Part shown: positions 8,927 to 18,592 of the stretch, in pieces
How positions within the stretch are numbered: position 1 is the first letter of the stretch
How the letters are laid out: every line of letters begins with the position of its first letter
Assembly (NCBI GenBank): GCA_021831565.1
Contig: JAKBMM010000005.1
Span: forward strand, 16,998-80,997
Reading direction: 5' to 3'
DNA: 64,000 bases
Origin: Planctomycetota bacterium
GTDB taxonomy: Bacteria; Planctomycetota; Phycisphaerae; WQYP01
Made by a program: the position numbers and the translations under genes
Notes under the pieces: generated by a model
The model's input: only the letters and a program-made list of their open reading frames with translations
The model's database searches: none
What the model was told of the DNA's origin: nothing

Positions 8927-10137
8927 CCCAACACTCCGCCGGCGAAAAGCGTTCCCAAATCAACATCGCCTTTCCAATCACGCAGCTGCAAATGCTGGTC
9001 CCCCCGCACAATCCTGACACCCCGTTGATTGTCACGGGCGAAGACGAGCAATTTATTGATATCGGTCATCGTCAGCACAATCGGCGCATGGGTTGTCATC
9101 AGAATTTGTACATCGTAAACCGAGGAAAGCGACTGCATCACTGCTTCAATGTTCAGGGGGTGAAGGTGCGATTCCGGTTCCTCAATCATCCATGTGCGAC
9201 CACCAATCGAAGATTCGTTCTGAGGAAGGAATGCCAGGATCGTCAACGCCAGAAGATGAAGCGTACCTTCGGAAAGCAGCCAGGATGGAAATTCGACGCC
9301 GTTCTTCATTCGCAGCGCGATGTACCTTTTTTTATCTTCCTGGCGAAGGTGAAGTTGAACCGAATCCAATTCCGGAAAAACCGTCCGCAAATGATCCTGC
9401 CAATATCTCCATTTATCGTCGCCATATTTTTGCAAGTGCTCCACCATATTTGGCAATCCATCACCACTCCACCTCGTTCGCATCCCCACCCTCGGCGGGC
9501 TGGGATCGCGCAACGCGGCGCTCTGTAGGACAACCAGCGACGGAAACATTTGCATAAATGATTGGATGTAAGGGAGATCATTAGGGCGAAAAATAATCGC
9601 CATAATCTGCCGGAAGAAAGTATCCCGGAGCATACCATTTTCCAAACGATGATGGAGAGATGGGTCGGGGAAAATAAGTTTCCCCTGATTGTAAAAAATG
9701 GTGGACGGCATGGTATCCGCAGAACATGGCGTTGGCCCGTCATTCGGCCCCAGAATCCGCACTTCCTCCTTAAGAATTCCTCCCGCATTGTGTGCTTGAT
9801 CGAGGCCGATGGCTACGCAATAACGCACGGCTTGTTTTCCGTCGGCGGCAAGTACGTCCGGCAGCGCTAACTCAATCGCAAGCTCGAAATGGTTTTGGGC
9901 CGGGTTGCCAAAGCACTCACTTTCTGGTCCTTGCCAAAATAAATCCAATATATTGTCGGTTCGGTATTTTATCGCCGCATCCAGACCGGATTGGAACATC
10001 GTATAGATAAAATCGGGCACATCCAGAAACGTCGATTTCCCGCTGGCGTTGGGTCCCACCAACACGTGAAAAGGCCCCAAGGGTTGACGTACATAACGCA
10101 GACAGCGATAGTTCAGCGCTTCAATCAGGCGGATCAT
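8923..10137 (-). CDS. AAA family (SMC/ABC-type, AAA_15/MAD3-like) ATPase
   Basis: IEALNYRCLRYV...HVLVGPNASGKST (Walker A), LLSEGTLHLLAL (signature), WMIEEPESHLHP (Walker B), THAP (H-loop). Confidence 0.8.
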   Translation of the reverse strand: MIRLIEALNYRCLRYVRQPLGPFHVLVGPNASGKSTFLDVPDFIYTMFQSGLDAAIKYRTDNILDLFWQGPESECFGNPAQNHFELAIELALPDVLAADGKQAVRYCVAIGLDQAHNAGGILKEEVRILGPNDGPTPCSADTMPSTIFYNQGKLIFPDPSLHHRLENGMLRDTFFRQIMAIIFRPNDLPYIQSFMQMFPSLVVLQSAALRDPSPPRVGMRTRWSGDGLPNMVEHLQKYGDDKWRYWQDHLRTVFPELDSVQLHLRQEDKKRYIALRMKNGVEFPSWLLSEGTLHLLALTILAFLPQNESSIGGRTWMIEEPESHLHPLNIEAVMQSLSSVYDVQILMTTHAPIVLTMTDINKLLVFARDNQRGVRIVRGDQHLQLRDWKGDVDLGTLFAGGVLG

Positions 10138-10330
10138 ATTTGCGGTCTCGCTTTCACACCATCGGTATTTTCACACAAAACAATCTTTCTGTCGCCCCTC
10201 CCAGCTCTTATGATGGAGCAATCGAGGTCGCGCTCTCGTCCTGGTGCGACTGGATTCCTTGCGGCATTGCCGAGGAAAATCGGTTAGAATAACCGTTGCG
10301 GATATTGCATATCGAGAAAGGCGGTGGCCG

Positions 10331-12472
10331 ATGTCGGGACCGAAACGTAGTGGCCGCAAAAGCGGTGCGCCGGAACTCGGGCCGACATGCGATCCGGCGC
10401 CTGCGGTTCCCCCGAGCGCCCCCAGCTCGGCCGTTACCCCCGGTCAAGATTCCCCCGCTTCTTCCGACAAGCGATTGAACCACACGGGCTTTTCACCGCC
10501 TTCCACGATGGCTCCCGGACCGGGCGCCATCACCCGCTTCCATAGCGAATATGGCGACGGACGGGCGGTTCATCCGCCGCCGGCAAACGCCGGACCGGTA
10601 TTCTCCCCGCCGCGGGTGACCAAGCCTAAGATGAAAACCTCCCGCCCCTTCCTGAACACCGCCCCGGCGGCCGATGCCGATCAGCAGCCGCTGCTTTTTG
10701 AAATCGCCTGGGAAGTCTGCTGGCAGCTCGGCGGTATCTATACGGTGCTGCGATCCAAGGCTGGTTCGATGGTCAACGCCTGGGGTGATCGGTATTACCT
10801 GATCGGACCGTATAACGCCGACACCGCCGCGGTGGAGTTTGAACCGGCGGCGCCGACCGGTTGGATGGCCCAGGTCATCGAGCGATTGGCGGACGTGTCC
10901 ATCCGCGTCCACCATGGTCGCTGGCTGATCGACGGCCGGCCGCGCGTGATTCTGCTTGATTATCCATCCGCCTTCGAGCGTCTGGGCGAATTCAAATACA
11001 TGCTCTGGAAAGACCACGGCATTCAGGCGAATGACGATGACGGCGACATCAACAATGTCACCGCTTTCGGATTCCTGGTCGGCCTGTTTTTTCAGGAACT
11101 CTGTCGGAGCCGCGGGGCGGGGCCGATCATCGCTCATTTCCACGAGTGGATGGCGGGCCTGGGGCTTATGCGGCTGGCGTACCTCAAACTGCCCGTGGCC
11201 AGCGTCTTCACCACGCACGCGACGATCCTGGGTCGATATTTGTGCACGGACAATCCGGATTTCTACGGGAAACTCGATTCGATCAACCCCGATCACGCCG
11301 CCGGGCATTATCGCATTTACCAGCGCTACTGCATCGAACGCGGCGCCACGCACTGCGCCGATGTGTTCACCACGGTTTCCGACGTAACCGCGCTGGAGGC
11401 CGAAAGGCTCCTGAACCGCAAGCCGGACATCATCACGCCCAACGGTCTGAACATTCAGAAATTCGCCGCCCTGCACGAATTTCAGACTATGCACAAGCAG
11501 TATAAAGAGGCGATTCACACGTTCGTTGCCGGGCACTTTTTTCCGTCGTACACCTTCGATCTCGACCGCACCATCTATTTATTCACCGCCGGCCGCTACG
11601 AATACACCAACAAGGGCATCAATTTGTTCATTGAGTCGCTGGCTCGTCTGAACCACTGGTTGCGGTCGGGCAACATTCCGGTCACCGTGGTGGCGTTTAT
11701 CATCACGCGTGCGCCGTATAAGTCGATCAATGTGGACGTGCTGCGAAGCCAGGCCATGTTCGATGAGTTGAAGCTTGCGTGCGAAAACATCGCCGCGAAA
11801 ATGGGACGAACTCTGCTTTCCGCGGTCAGCATGGGCCGCCTGCCCGAAGGGTCGGAACTTCTCACCGAGGAGTCGGTGATTCGCCTCAAGCGCGGCCTGC
11901 ATGCCTGGCGCACCTGGAAACAGCCGGCGATCGTTACGCACGATCTGTGGGATGACGCCAACGATTCCATTCTGCAGCAGTTGCGGGCCTGCCGCCTCTT
12001 CAACGCGCGGGAAGATCCCGTCAAAGTGGTGTTTCACCCCGATTTTCTTTCCGCCACTTCGCCGTTGATCGGTCTGGATTACGACCAGTTCGTCCGCGGT
12101 TGTCACATGGGTGTTTTCCCCAGCTATTACGAACCGTGGGGCTACACTCCCATGGAATGCGTCGCCAGCGGCGTGCCCGCGGTCACCAGCGACCTGGCGG
12201 GTTTCGGCAGCTACGTGCTCAAGCACATCCAGGATCCGCCGGCCAACGGCTTGTTCGTGATTGGGCGGCGGTATACCGCGTTCGACCAGGCCGCGCACCA
12301 ATTGACGGAAATTCTTTTTAACTTTGCCCTGAAAGATCGGCGCGAGCGCATCGAACTGCGCAATCGCGTGGAGCGGCTCTCGGAATATTTTGCCTGGACC
12401 AACCTGGTTTCGCACTACGCCCACGTCTACCGCCTGGCGCTTTTACGAAAGTTTCCAGCCGCGGTGTCGTAA
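10331..12472 (+). CDS. GT3 (animal/fungal-type) glycogen synthase
   Basis: FEIAWEVCWQLGGIYTVLRSKA, HFHEWMAGLGLMRL, TTHATILGRYLC, ITPNGLNIQKF, GVFPSYYEPWGYTPMECVASGVPAVTSDLAGFG. Start uncertain; the N-terminal ~120 aa are low complexity. Confidence 0.9.
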   Translation: MSGPKRSGRKSGAPELGPTCDPAPAVPPSAPSSAVTPGQDSPASSDKRLNHTGFSPPSTMAPGPGAITRFHSEYGDGRAVHPPPANAGPVFSPPRVTKPKMKTSRPFLNTAPAADADQQPLLFEIAWEVCWQLGGIYTVLRSKAGSMVNAWGDRYYLIGPYNADTAAVEFEPAAPTGWMAQVIERLADVSIRVHHGRWLIDGRPRVILLDYPSAFERLGEFKYMLWKDHGIQANDDDGDINNVTAFGFLVGLFFQELCRSRGAGPIIAHFHEWMAGLGLMRLAYLKLPVASVFTTHATILGRYLCTDNPDFYGKLDSINPDHAAGHYRIYQRYCIERGATHCADVFTTVSDVTALEAERLLNRKPDIITPNGLNIQKFAALHEFQTMHKQYKEAIHTFVAGHFFPSYTFDLDRTIYLFTAGRYEYTNKGINLFIESLARLNHWLRSGNIPVTVVAFIITRAPYKSINVDVLRSQAMFDELKLACENIAAKMGRTLLSAVSMGRLPEGSELLTEESVIRLKRGLHAWRTWKQPAIVTHDLWDDANDSILQQLRACRLFNAREDPVKVVFHPDFLSATSPLIGLDYDQFVRGCHMGVFPSYYEPWGYTPMECVASGVPAVTSDLAGFGSYVLKHIQDPPANGLFVIGRRYTAFDQAAHQLTEILFNFALKDRRERIELRNRVERLSEYFAWTNLVSHYAHVYRLALLRKFPAAVS

Positions 12473-12475
12473 AGC

Positions 12476-13432
12476 TTACTTCTCCTGCCCGACGGTCAAG
12501 ACAATCTTGCCGAAACCGCCGCCCTTTTCCAGGGCTTGGTGCGCCTCGGCTACATCTTCCAGAGCCAATACCCGGCTGATGACCGGTTTGATTACCTGTC
12601 GCTCGAGCAGCGATCGGAGCTCCAGGAGAAAATCCTTCCGTCGCCGGAGAAACTCAAAGTGAATGCTCACATTGCGCCGATAGGCCAGGCTTAATTCCCC
12701 GCTGGGATTCACAATGGTGACGATTTTTCCCATCGGTTTGACGATCGGGATCGAGCGCGCCACCAGATCGCCTCCAAAGCAGTCGTATACCAAATCCACG
12801 CCTTCGCCGCCGGTCTCTTGCGCCACCACCTGGGCAAAATCCAACTGATTTCGCTCGATTACGTGATCTGCCCCAAGCGAACGCACCAGCGCCGCATTGG
12901 GCGCCGCGCAGACGGCGAATACATAAGCGCCTGCGGCGTGGGCAAGTTGCGTAGCCCAGGAACCCACTCCGCCGGAAGCGCCGTGAATCAGAACACTTTG
13001 CGCCACCCGCACCCCGCCGCGTTCGACGATTCCATCCCACGCCGTCATGCCTGCCAGGGGAACGGCGGCGGCTTCCAGCAAGCTCAGATTCGCCGGCTTG
13101 GGGGCGACAATCCCGGCATCCACCACGTGATACTGCGCATAAGCGCCGGGGCCGGAAAAATCGGGCGAGTAGAAAACTTCATCTCCCGCCTTAAAGTCGC
13201 GCACCGCCGCGCCGGTTTTCTCCACCACGCCGGCGGCGTCGAAACCCAGCACGCTCCCGGGTCCATAGCCGAACGCGCCACTGCGGCGGATCTTGTAATC
13301 AACCGGGTTGACCGTAGTGGCGTAAACTTTGACCAGCAATTGGTTTGGTCCCGGCTCGGGAACCGGTAATTCCCGTTCCTGGAATACTTCCGGCGGGCCG
13401 TTGGCGGTTATGACCATCGCTTTCATTATCAT
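12476..13432 (-). CDS. Zinc-type alcohol dehydrogenase / quinone oxidoreductase family (MDR)
   Basis: MKAMVITANGPPEVFQ, GFDAAGVVEKTG, VLIHGASGGVGSWATQLAHAAGA. Confidence 0.9.
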   Translation of the reverse strand: MIMKAMVITANGPPEVFQERELPVPEPGPNQLLVKVYATTVNPVDYKIRRSGAFGYGPGSVLGFDAAGVVEKTGAAVRDFKAGDEVFYSPDFSGPGAYAQYHVVDAGIVAPKPANLSLLEAAAVPLAGMTAWDGIVERGGVRVAQSVLIHGASGGVGSWATQLAHAAGAYVFAVCAAPNAALVRSLGADHVIERNQLDFAQVVAQETGGEGVDLVYDCFGGDLVARSIPIVKPMGKIVTIVNPSGELSLAYRRNVSIHFEFLRRRKDFLLELRSLLERQVIKPVISRVLALEDVAEAHQALEKGGGFGKIVLTVGQEK

Positions 13433-13504
13433 TCACATCACCATATAACAAATCGTTTTCAGGGAGCGGGCCGGCGGCGGCTTTTTCGGGCCGGGCGGCG
13501 GATT

Positions 13505-14398
13505 TTATGGTCCGCCGCGCCAGGCCCGCCAGGCGATGCGCGCCTTGGCCAGGCCGCCCAGGCCTACACGGCCATGGAGCACCCGCGCGGGCGCCGCGGC
13601 TATTTTCAGCAAAATGCCGTGGTAAATCGCGGTCATCGCCGCCAGGGCGGGACGACTCTCCGCGGTGATACGGATATCCAGCTCTTGCGAGCACCGGTAA
13701 AAACTTTCAGCGCGCTGAATCTGCCACCGCATGAATTCGCCGAAGCGGATCGAATCGCGTCCCTGGATGATGTCCTGGCGCTCCAGACCAAAGCGCGCCA
13801 GTTCCGCCCGCGGTAGATAGATGCGGCCGCGCCGGGCGTCTTCCCGAATGTCGCGCAGGACATTGGTGAGCTGGAAAGCGATTCCACGCTCGTCGGCCAT
13901 CGCTTGCGTTTGAACGCCGCCGGTGTGGCCCCATATTGCAATGCTGGCCAGACCCACCACGCCGGCCACGCGGTGACAATAAAGTCGCAGTTGCTCAAAT
14001 GTTTCCGGCTCAATGAAATCCAGGTCCTGCTTTTGACCGTCGATCATGGCGTCGAAAAGAGCCGGATCGACGCCATGGCGTCGCACACAAGCGATAAAGG
14101 CGGCCCAACCGGGCCACGGGTTATGATCCGGGATGCGGTTTTCCCGGGCGGCCAGGCGGGTGGCCAGGCGAAATTCCTCCACGCGGCGGTGCGAGTCGGC
14201 GGAATTGCCGGCGACCGCATCGGCAAGATCGTCGGCGCAGCGCATCCAGGCGTAGAGTGCGAACATGGAGGAGCGCTTCGGTTCCGGCAGAAGTTTCAGG
14301 CCGTAGTAGAAATTTCGCGCCTGTCGACGAGTGACATCGCGGCAGAAGATTTCGGACGCCTGGAGTGCCCGCGGCTCATCGGCAAGGGTGCTTATCAT
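13505..14398 (-). CDS. hpnD: Presqualene diphosphate synthase (HpnD-like squalene/phytoene synthase)
   Basis: RRQARNFYYGLKLLPEPKRSSMFALYAWMRCADDLAD; QLTNVLRDIREDARRGRIYLP. Confidence 0.85.
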   Translation of the reverse strand: MISTLADEPRALQASEIFCRDVTRRQARNFYYGLKLLPEPKRSSMFALYAWMRCADDLADAVAGNSADSHRRVEEFRLATRLAARENRIPDHNPWPGWAAFIACVRRHGVDPALFDAMIDGQKQDLDFIEPETFEQLRLYCHRVAGVVGLASIAIWGHTGGVQTQAMADERGIAFQLTNVLRDIREDARRGRIYLPRAELARFGLERQDIIQGRDSIRFGEFMRWQIQRAESFYRCSQELDIRITAESRPALAAMTAIYHGILLKIAAAPARVLHGRVGLGGLAKARIAWRAWRGGP

Positions 14399-15375
14399 GA
14401 CGGCCGCCCTTTGCAGAGCGAGCCGGTCCCGCCAGCCAGCGGGATAGCCAGCGAGACAACGGCCCGGGCCATCAGGCTCAGTTTACGCAATCGTCCCAGC
14501 GTTGGGCGGCTGGTGAGCGTGTCGTAATTCCTGCGGCGAATGGCCGCCAGCACCGCCATTCCGCCGTCGCCGAAGAGCCGAATCGGTATCCGCAGGGAAG
14601 GGCGAATCAACGGGAGCAGCTGGCGCCCCTCCTCAAACATGGCTGCGGCGCGCTCCACTTCAAAGCGCAGCAGACGGCGGTAGTTTTCGTCGCAACGACC
14701 TGCGCGAAGCTGCTCGACGCTCACGCCGAAGCGGCGCATGGAATCCCGGGGCAGATAGACGCGATCGCGCTGGAGAATATCGCCGCGCACATCCTGCCAG
14801 AAATTGGCCAGTTGCAGCGCGGAGCAGGTTTTATCGGAGAGCATCTGGCGTTGCGAATCCCGATAGCCGGTTACGTAGAGCACCAGGCGGCCGACCGGAT
14901 CGGCGCTGCGGCGGCAATAGGCCAGCACCTGATCAAACGTCTCGTAGCGACCGACGCGCTGATCCTGCTCGAAAGCGTCGATCAGATCTAAAAACGGCTC
15001 GCTGGGAATATCATGACGGCGGATTGTTTCGCACAGAGCGGTGCATACGGCGGTTCGCACTTTACCCTGGTAGCAGTCCACAATCTGACGGCGAAAATCG
15101 GCGAGGTATTGCAACGCCAGGGCGCGATCGCCAACTTCATCGCTCAGATCGTCGGCGGTCCTACAGAAAGCATAGATATTGCAAAAATCCTGACGCATTT
15201 CACGCGGCGCCAGCCGCCAGATTACCGTGAAATTTTCGTAGTGCTCATGGGCCAGGCGCCAGGTGTAAAGGCGGGCGGCTTGCGGATCGGTCATGGTCTG
15301 GCGGGCCATTTGTACGGTCCGGGGCGGCTTGTGCTCCGGTACGGGGGTCGAAGGTTGGGCATGCAAGATGGTCAT
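14395..15375 (-). CDS. hpnC: Squalene synthase HpnC-like
   Basis: HYENFTVIWRLAPREMRQDFCNIYAFCRTADDLSDE; LQLANFWQDVRGDILQRDRVYLP; 4-bp overlap with hpnD. Confidence 0.87.
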   Translation of the reverse strand: MTILHAQPSTPVPEHKPPRTVQMARQTMTDPQAARLYTWRLAHEHYENFTVIWRLAPREMRQDFCNIYAFCRTADDLSDEVGDRALALQYLADFRRQIVDCYQGKVRTAVCTALCETIRRHDIPSEPFLDLIDAFEQDQRVGRYETFDQVLAYCRRSADPVGRLVLYVTGYRDSQRQMLSDKTCSALQLANFWQDVRGDILQRDRVYLPRDSMRRFGVSVEQLRAGRCDENYRRLLRFEVERAAAMFEEGRQLLPLIRPSLRIPIRLFGDGGMAVLAAIRRRNYDTLTSRPTLGRLRKLSLMARAVVSLAIPLAGGTGSLCKGRPS

Positions 15376-15378
15376 GTT

Positions 15379-16419
15379 TTATCCCAAGTTCCGCGGCAGT
15401 AATAATATCGCCACAATGCTTAATGTACCAAAGACCAGGCTCACCAGCCCATTGACCGTCATAAATGCCAGATTGATCCTGGAAATATCCTCCGCCTTCA
15501 CCAGCGACTGTTCGACGGTTAATAGCAGAAGCACGATGAAAAACCCCGTCCAATACCACGGTCCGAGCGCTATTCCATCACCCCATCCCAATCCGAAGCC
15601 CAACAGATACAGGACGGTTAGTATGTGGCAGGCGCGTGAAATCCACAGGGAACCGCCGATTCCCAGCGCCGCCGGTATCGAAAAGAGTTTTTCCTGGCGA
15701 TCCACCTGAATGTCCTGAAGCGCGTAAAGAATGTCAAAACCCGCCGTCCAGAACGCCACCGCCACGCCCAGCAAAACCACCTGTACCGACAGAGCCGGGC
15801 CATGCGGCGGAACTATGGCGACCCAGGCGCTAAGCGGCGCCAGCCCCAGTGACGTTCCGAGATAAAAATGGCACAGCCAGGTAAAACGCTTGGTAAAGCT
15901 GTATAAGGCGATCCAGCCGAGCACCGGCACGGCCAGCAGCACGGGATAAATGTTGCCCAGCAATGGTATAAAGAGCCAGGCGGAAAAGATGAATAAACCG
16001 CCACACATCACCAGAGCCCCGACCATGAAGCTGATGGAAATATCGCCCGTGGCGCTGGGCCGGCGTTGGGTGCGGGGATTGCGCCGGTCCAATTCACGGT
16101 CCGCCAGCCGGTTGAACGTCATGGCGAACGTCCGCGCCAGGATCATGCACAGGACAATCAGCGCCAACCGCAGCCAGCCCGGCCACAACAGGCCGATCCG
16201 CCGCGCCGCCAGAAACGTCGCGATCAGCGCAAAAGGCAACGCAAATATCGAATGGGAAAATTTGATCAGTTCCAGGAAATGACGAACCCGGCGCCAGGGA
16301 CCGCCGGGGGAACGACCAGAGAGCCAAGAGAAAGCGCCCATTGGTTTGACCACTTCGGCGTCGCCGCCCCCCATCAACTCACCGCGCGCCGGCGCCTCGC
16401 CAACACGTGTTCCAGTCAT
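15379..16419 (-). CDS. UbiA-family polyprenyltransferase
   Basis: FSHSIFALPFALIATFLAARR; AMTFNRLADRELDRRNPRTQRRP; YALQDIQVDRQEKLFSIPAALG. Confidence 0.9.
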   Translation of the reverse strand: MTGTRVGEAPARGELMGGGDAEVVKPMGAFSWLSGRSPGGPWRRVRHFLELIKFSHSIFALPFALIATFLAARRIGLLWPGWLRLALIVLCMILARTFAMTFNRLADRELDRRNPRTQRRPSATGDISISFMVGALVMCGGLFIFSAWLFIPLLGNIYPVLLAVPVLGWIALYSFTKRFTWLCHFYLGTSLGLAPLSAWVAIVPPHGPALSVQVVLLGVAVAFWTAGFDILYALQDIQVDRQEKLFSIPAALGIGGSLWISRACHILTVLYLLGFGLGWGDGIALGPWYWTGFFIVLLLLTVEQSLVKAEDISRINLAFMTVNGLVSLVFGTLSIVAILLLPRNLG

Positions 16420-16978
16420 GCTCCAGGCCCAACATGTCGAGCACCCGCCCGGCCACCATGTTCACCAGGTCGTCGATGGTTTGGGGATTCATGTAAAACC
16501 CCGGACTGGCCGGGCAGACGATCGCGCCCGCCTGCGTTGCGCGGACCATGTTCCGCAACTCGATCAATCCCACCGGCATTTCCCGGTGCAGCAGAATCAA
16601 TGGCCGGCGCTCCTTGAGCATGACCTGGGCGGCGCGGGTGATCAGATTGTCCGCCAGGCCATGGGCCACCTGCGCCAACTTGTTGCTGGAGCACGGCGCG
16701 ATGATCATGCCATCCGTGGGGAACGATCCGGAGGCCACGCAGGCGCCGATATCGTGATAAGCCAGCGGCACGATTTCACCGCGGATCGATTCGTCCAACA
16801 CGCGCTCCGGTTCGGGTTTCTCCACGCCCAGTTCATCGTGCAGCAGCCGGCGTCCGGCCGGCGAGATCAACAGATAGGTCCGCACGTCCGGCCGATTCAG
16901 TCCCTGTGCGATCCGCCGGGCGTAAATGGCGCCCGATGCCCCGGTGATCGCCACGATGAAGTTGCGCCTCCGGCTCAT
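16379..16978 (-). CDS. ubiX: UbiX flavin prenyltransferase
   Basis: FIVAITGASGAIYARRIAQGL; GMIIAPCSSNKLAQVAHGLADNLITRAAQVMLKERRPLILLHREMP. Confidence 0.93.
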   Translation of the reverse strand: MSRRRNFIVAITGASGAIYARRIAQGLNRPDVRTYLLISPAGRRLLHDELGVEKPEPERVLDESIRGEIVPLAYHDIGACVASGSFPTDGMIIAPCSSNKLAQVAHGLADNLITRAAQVMLKERRPLILLHREMPVGLIELRNMVRATQAGAIVCPASPGFYMNPQTIDDLVNMVAGRVLDMLGLEHDWNTCWRGAGAR

Positions 16979-17292
16979 AATTCCTCCTGGGCCACCAGGC
17001 GCGATTCCACCATTGCATGGATACTGAACCATTCATGAATATTCGGATGATTCAAAAAATCCTTTCCGAAACGGCTCCGCAATTCTTGCGAAAAGTCCGT
17101 CGCGGCGCAGTCGCGTAAATGGTCCAACAGCGCCATGGCGGCAAAAAACCACGTCGGCCGGGGGGAATCCGGCAGGCGCGTGCCGTAAAATGCCACGTTT
17201 TCCGAGCCAAAAATCGCCCGGCAACGCCGGCAGCGCCACGCGCAAAGCACGATTCGCCGCATCATGCGCTCGTCTTCGATGATTTTATGCAT
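16975..17292 (-). CDS. Conserved-looking hypothetical protein
   Basis: 105 aa ORF overlapping both ubiE (8 bp) and ubiX (4 bp), i.e. compactly embedded in the operon; CAWRCRRC cysteine motif. Confidence 0.6.
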   Translation of the reverse strand: MHKIIEDERMMRRIVLCAWRCRRCRAIFGSENVAFYGTRLPDSPRPTWFFAAMALLDHLRDCAATDFSQELRSRFGKDFLNHPNIHEWFSIHAMVESRLVAQEEL

Positions 17293-18088
17293 GGCGCACG
17301 CCCTGGTAGCACAAACATACGCCGCAAGTAAGCGACCGGACCGATACGGCGGCGAACCCCGCCCGCCCCAGGTGCTCCATCATCTGGTCGCGGTTGATGA
17401 ATGTGTGGACGCTTTGCGGAAGATACCGGTAGGCGCCGGTCTTGTCGCCGCTGAGCCACGTGGCTGTTCGGGGAAGAATTCGTTGAAAATAAAAATTGTA
17501 CAGGCCACGCAGCGCGGCGCTTTCCGGCAGCGAGAATTCCAGGATAATAAGTCGTCCGCCCGGCCGCAACACGCGATGGAATTCATCGATGGCGCGTCGC
17601 CAGTCAGCCACATTGCGGATGCCGAAGGCGATCGAAACCACATCCGCGCTCCGATCCGCCAGGGGTAGTCGCAGGGCATCGCCGGCGTGAAATGAAACTC
17701 GCCCATTCGGCGGTTGACGGCGCCGGGTCTTTTTCAACGCTTGCAGGAGCATGGGCCGGCAAAAGTCGATGCCAATGATTTTTTTCGGTCCGGCCTTGTC
17801 AAACGCCAGCGACAGATCTCCCGTGCCGCAGGCAATGTCGGCCACGATATCGGTTGATTGAATTCCAGCCATACGCACGGCCGCCCGGCGCCAGCGCTGG
17901 TCCAGCCACAGCGAATGCAGGTGGTTGTTCCAATCGTAGGAACCGGCGATAGCCGAAAACATCCTCCGCACGCGCGCCGCCTTGTCGGGTGCGGCGTGCG
18001 GATCGGCCAGGTCTTTATCTTCCCAACCGGGAGCAGGAAGAGGATGTTGAATTTCAATCGCCATGCCGCTTCCACGTGGGTTTGCCAA
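17285..18088 (-). CDS. ubiE: UbiE/MenG demethylmenaquinone/demethoxyubiquinone methyltransferase
   Basis: VRRMFSAIAGSYDWNNHLHSLWLDQRWRR; DIACGTGDLSLAF; FGIRNVADWRRAIDEFHRVLRPGGRLIILEFS. Confidence 0.93.
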   Translation of the reverse strand: MANPRGSGMAIEIQHPLPAPGWEDKDLADPHAAPDKAARVRRMFSAIAGSYDWNNHLHSLWLDQRWRRAAVRMAGIQSTDIVADIACGTGDLSLAFDKAGPKKIIGIDFCRPMLLQALKKTRRRQPPNGRVSFHAGDALRLPLADRSADVVSIAFGIRNVADWRRAIDEFHRVLRPGGRLIILEFSLPESAALRGLYNFYFQRILPRTATWLSGDKTGAYRYLPQSVHTFINRDQMMEHLGRAGFAAVSVRSLTCGVCLCYQGVRHA

Positions 18089-18094
18089 CCCCGG

Positions 18095-18496
18095 CTATTT
18101 GAGTTCGACTGTGGCGCCTTCGGTTTCCAACTCCTTCTTGAGTTTTTCGGCCTCGGCCTTATCCAAACCGGCCTTGACTACCTTGGGCGCGCTGACCACC
18201 AGGTCTTTGGCCTCTTTCAGGCCCAGATTTGTGGCGGCACGAACGATCTTGATAATCTGGATCGTTTTTTCACCGGGGGCCTTGAGCAGCACGTCGAACG
18301 TGGTCTGCTCCTGGGCGGGGGCGGCCGCGGCGGCGCCGCCGGCGCCTGCCGCCGGCGCTGCCATGATCACGCCGCCACCGGCGGGTTCAATGCCGTGCTT
18401 TTCCTTCAAATAATTGCTGAGCTGTTGTGCCTGCAAAAGGGAAAGAGCGACGATCTTGTCGCCCAGTTCCACGATTTCCGTAGGATGGTCCGCCAT
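18095..18496 (-). CDS. rplL: 50S ribosomal protein L7/L12
   Basis: [36 protein letters not shown]...[15 protein letters not shown]. Confidence 0.97.
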   Translation of the reverse strand: MADHPTEIVELGDKIVALSLLQAQQLSNYLKEKHGIEPAGGGVIMAAPAAGAGGAAAAAPAQEQTTFDVLLKAPGEKTIQIIKIVRAATNLGLKEAKDLVVSAPKVVKAGLDKAEAEKLKKELETEGATVELK

Positions 18497-18592
18497 GATA
18501 AACCTCTTTCTTTATCCACTCGTCATCTCCAGCCGGGACCACGCGCCCCGTTTTAACTGCTCGCGGCAGGCTGTAAGACCGACGAAAAAAAC

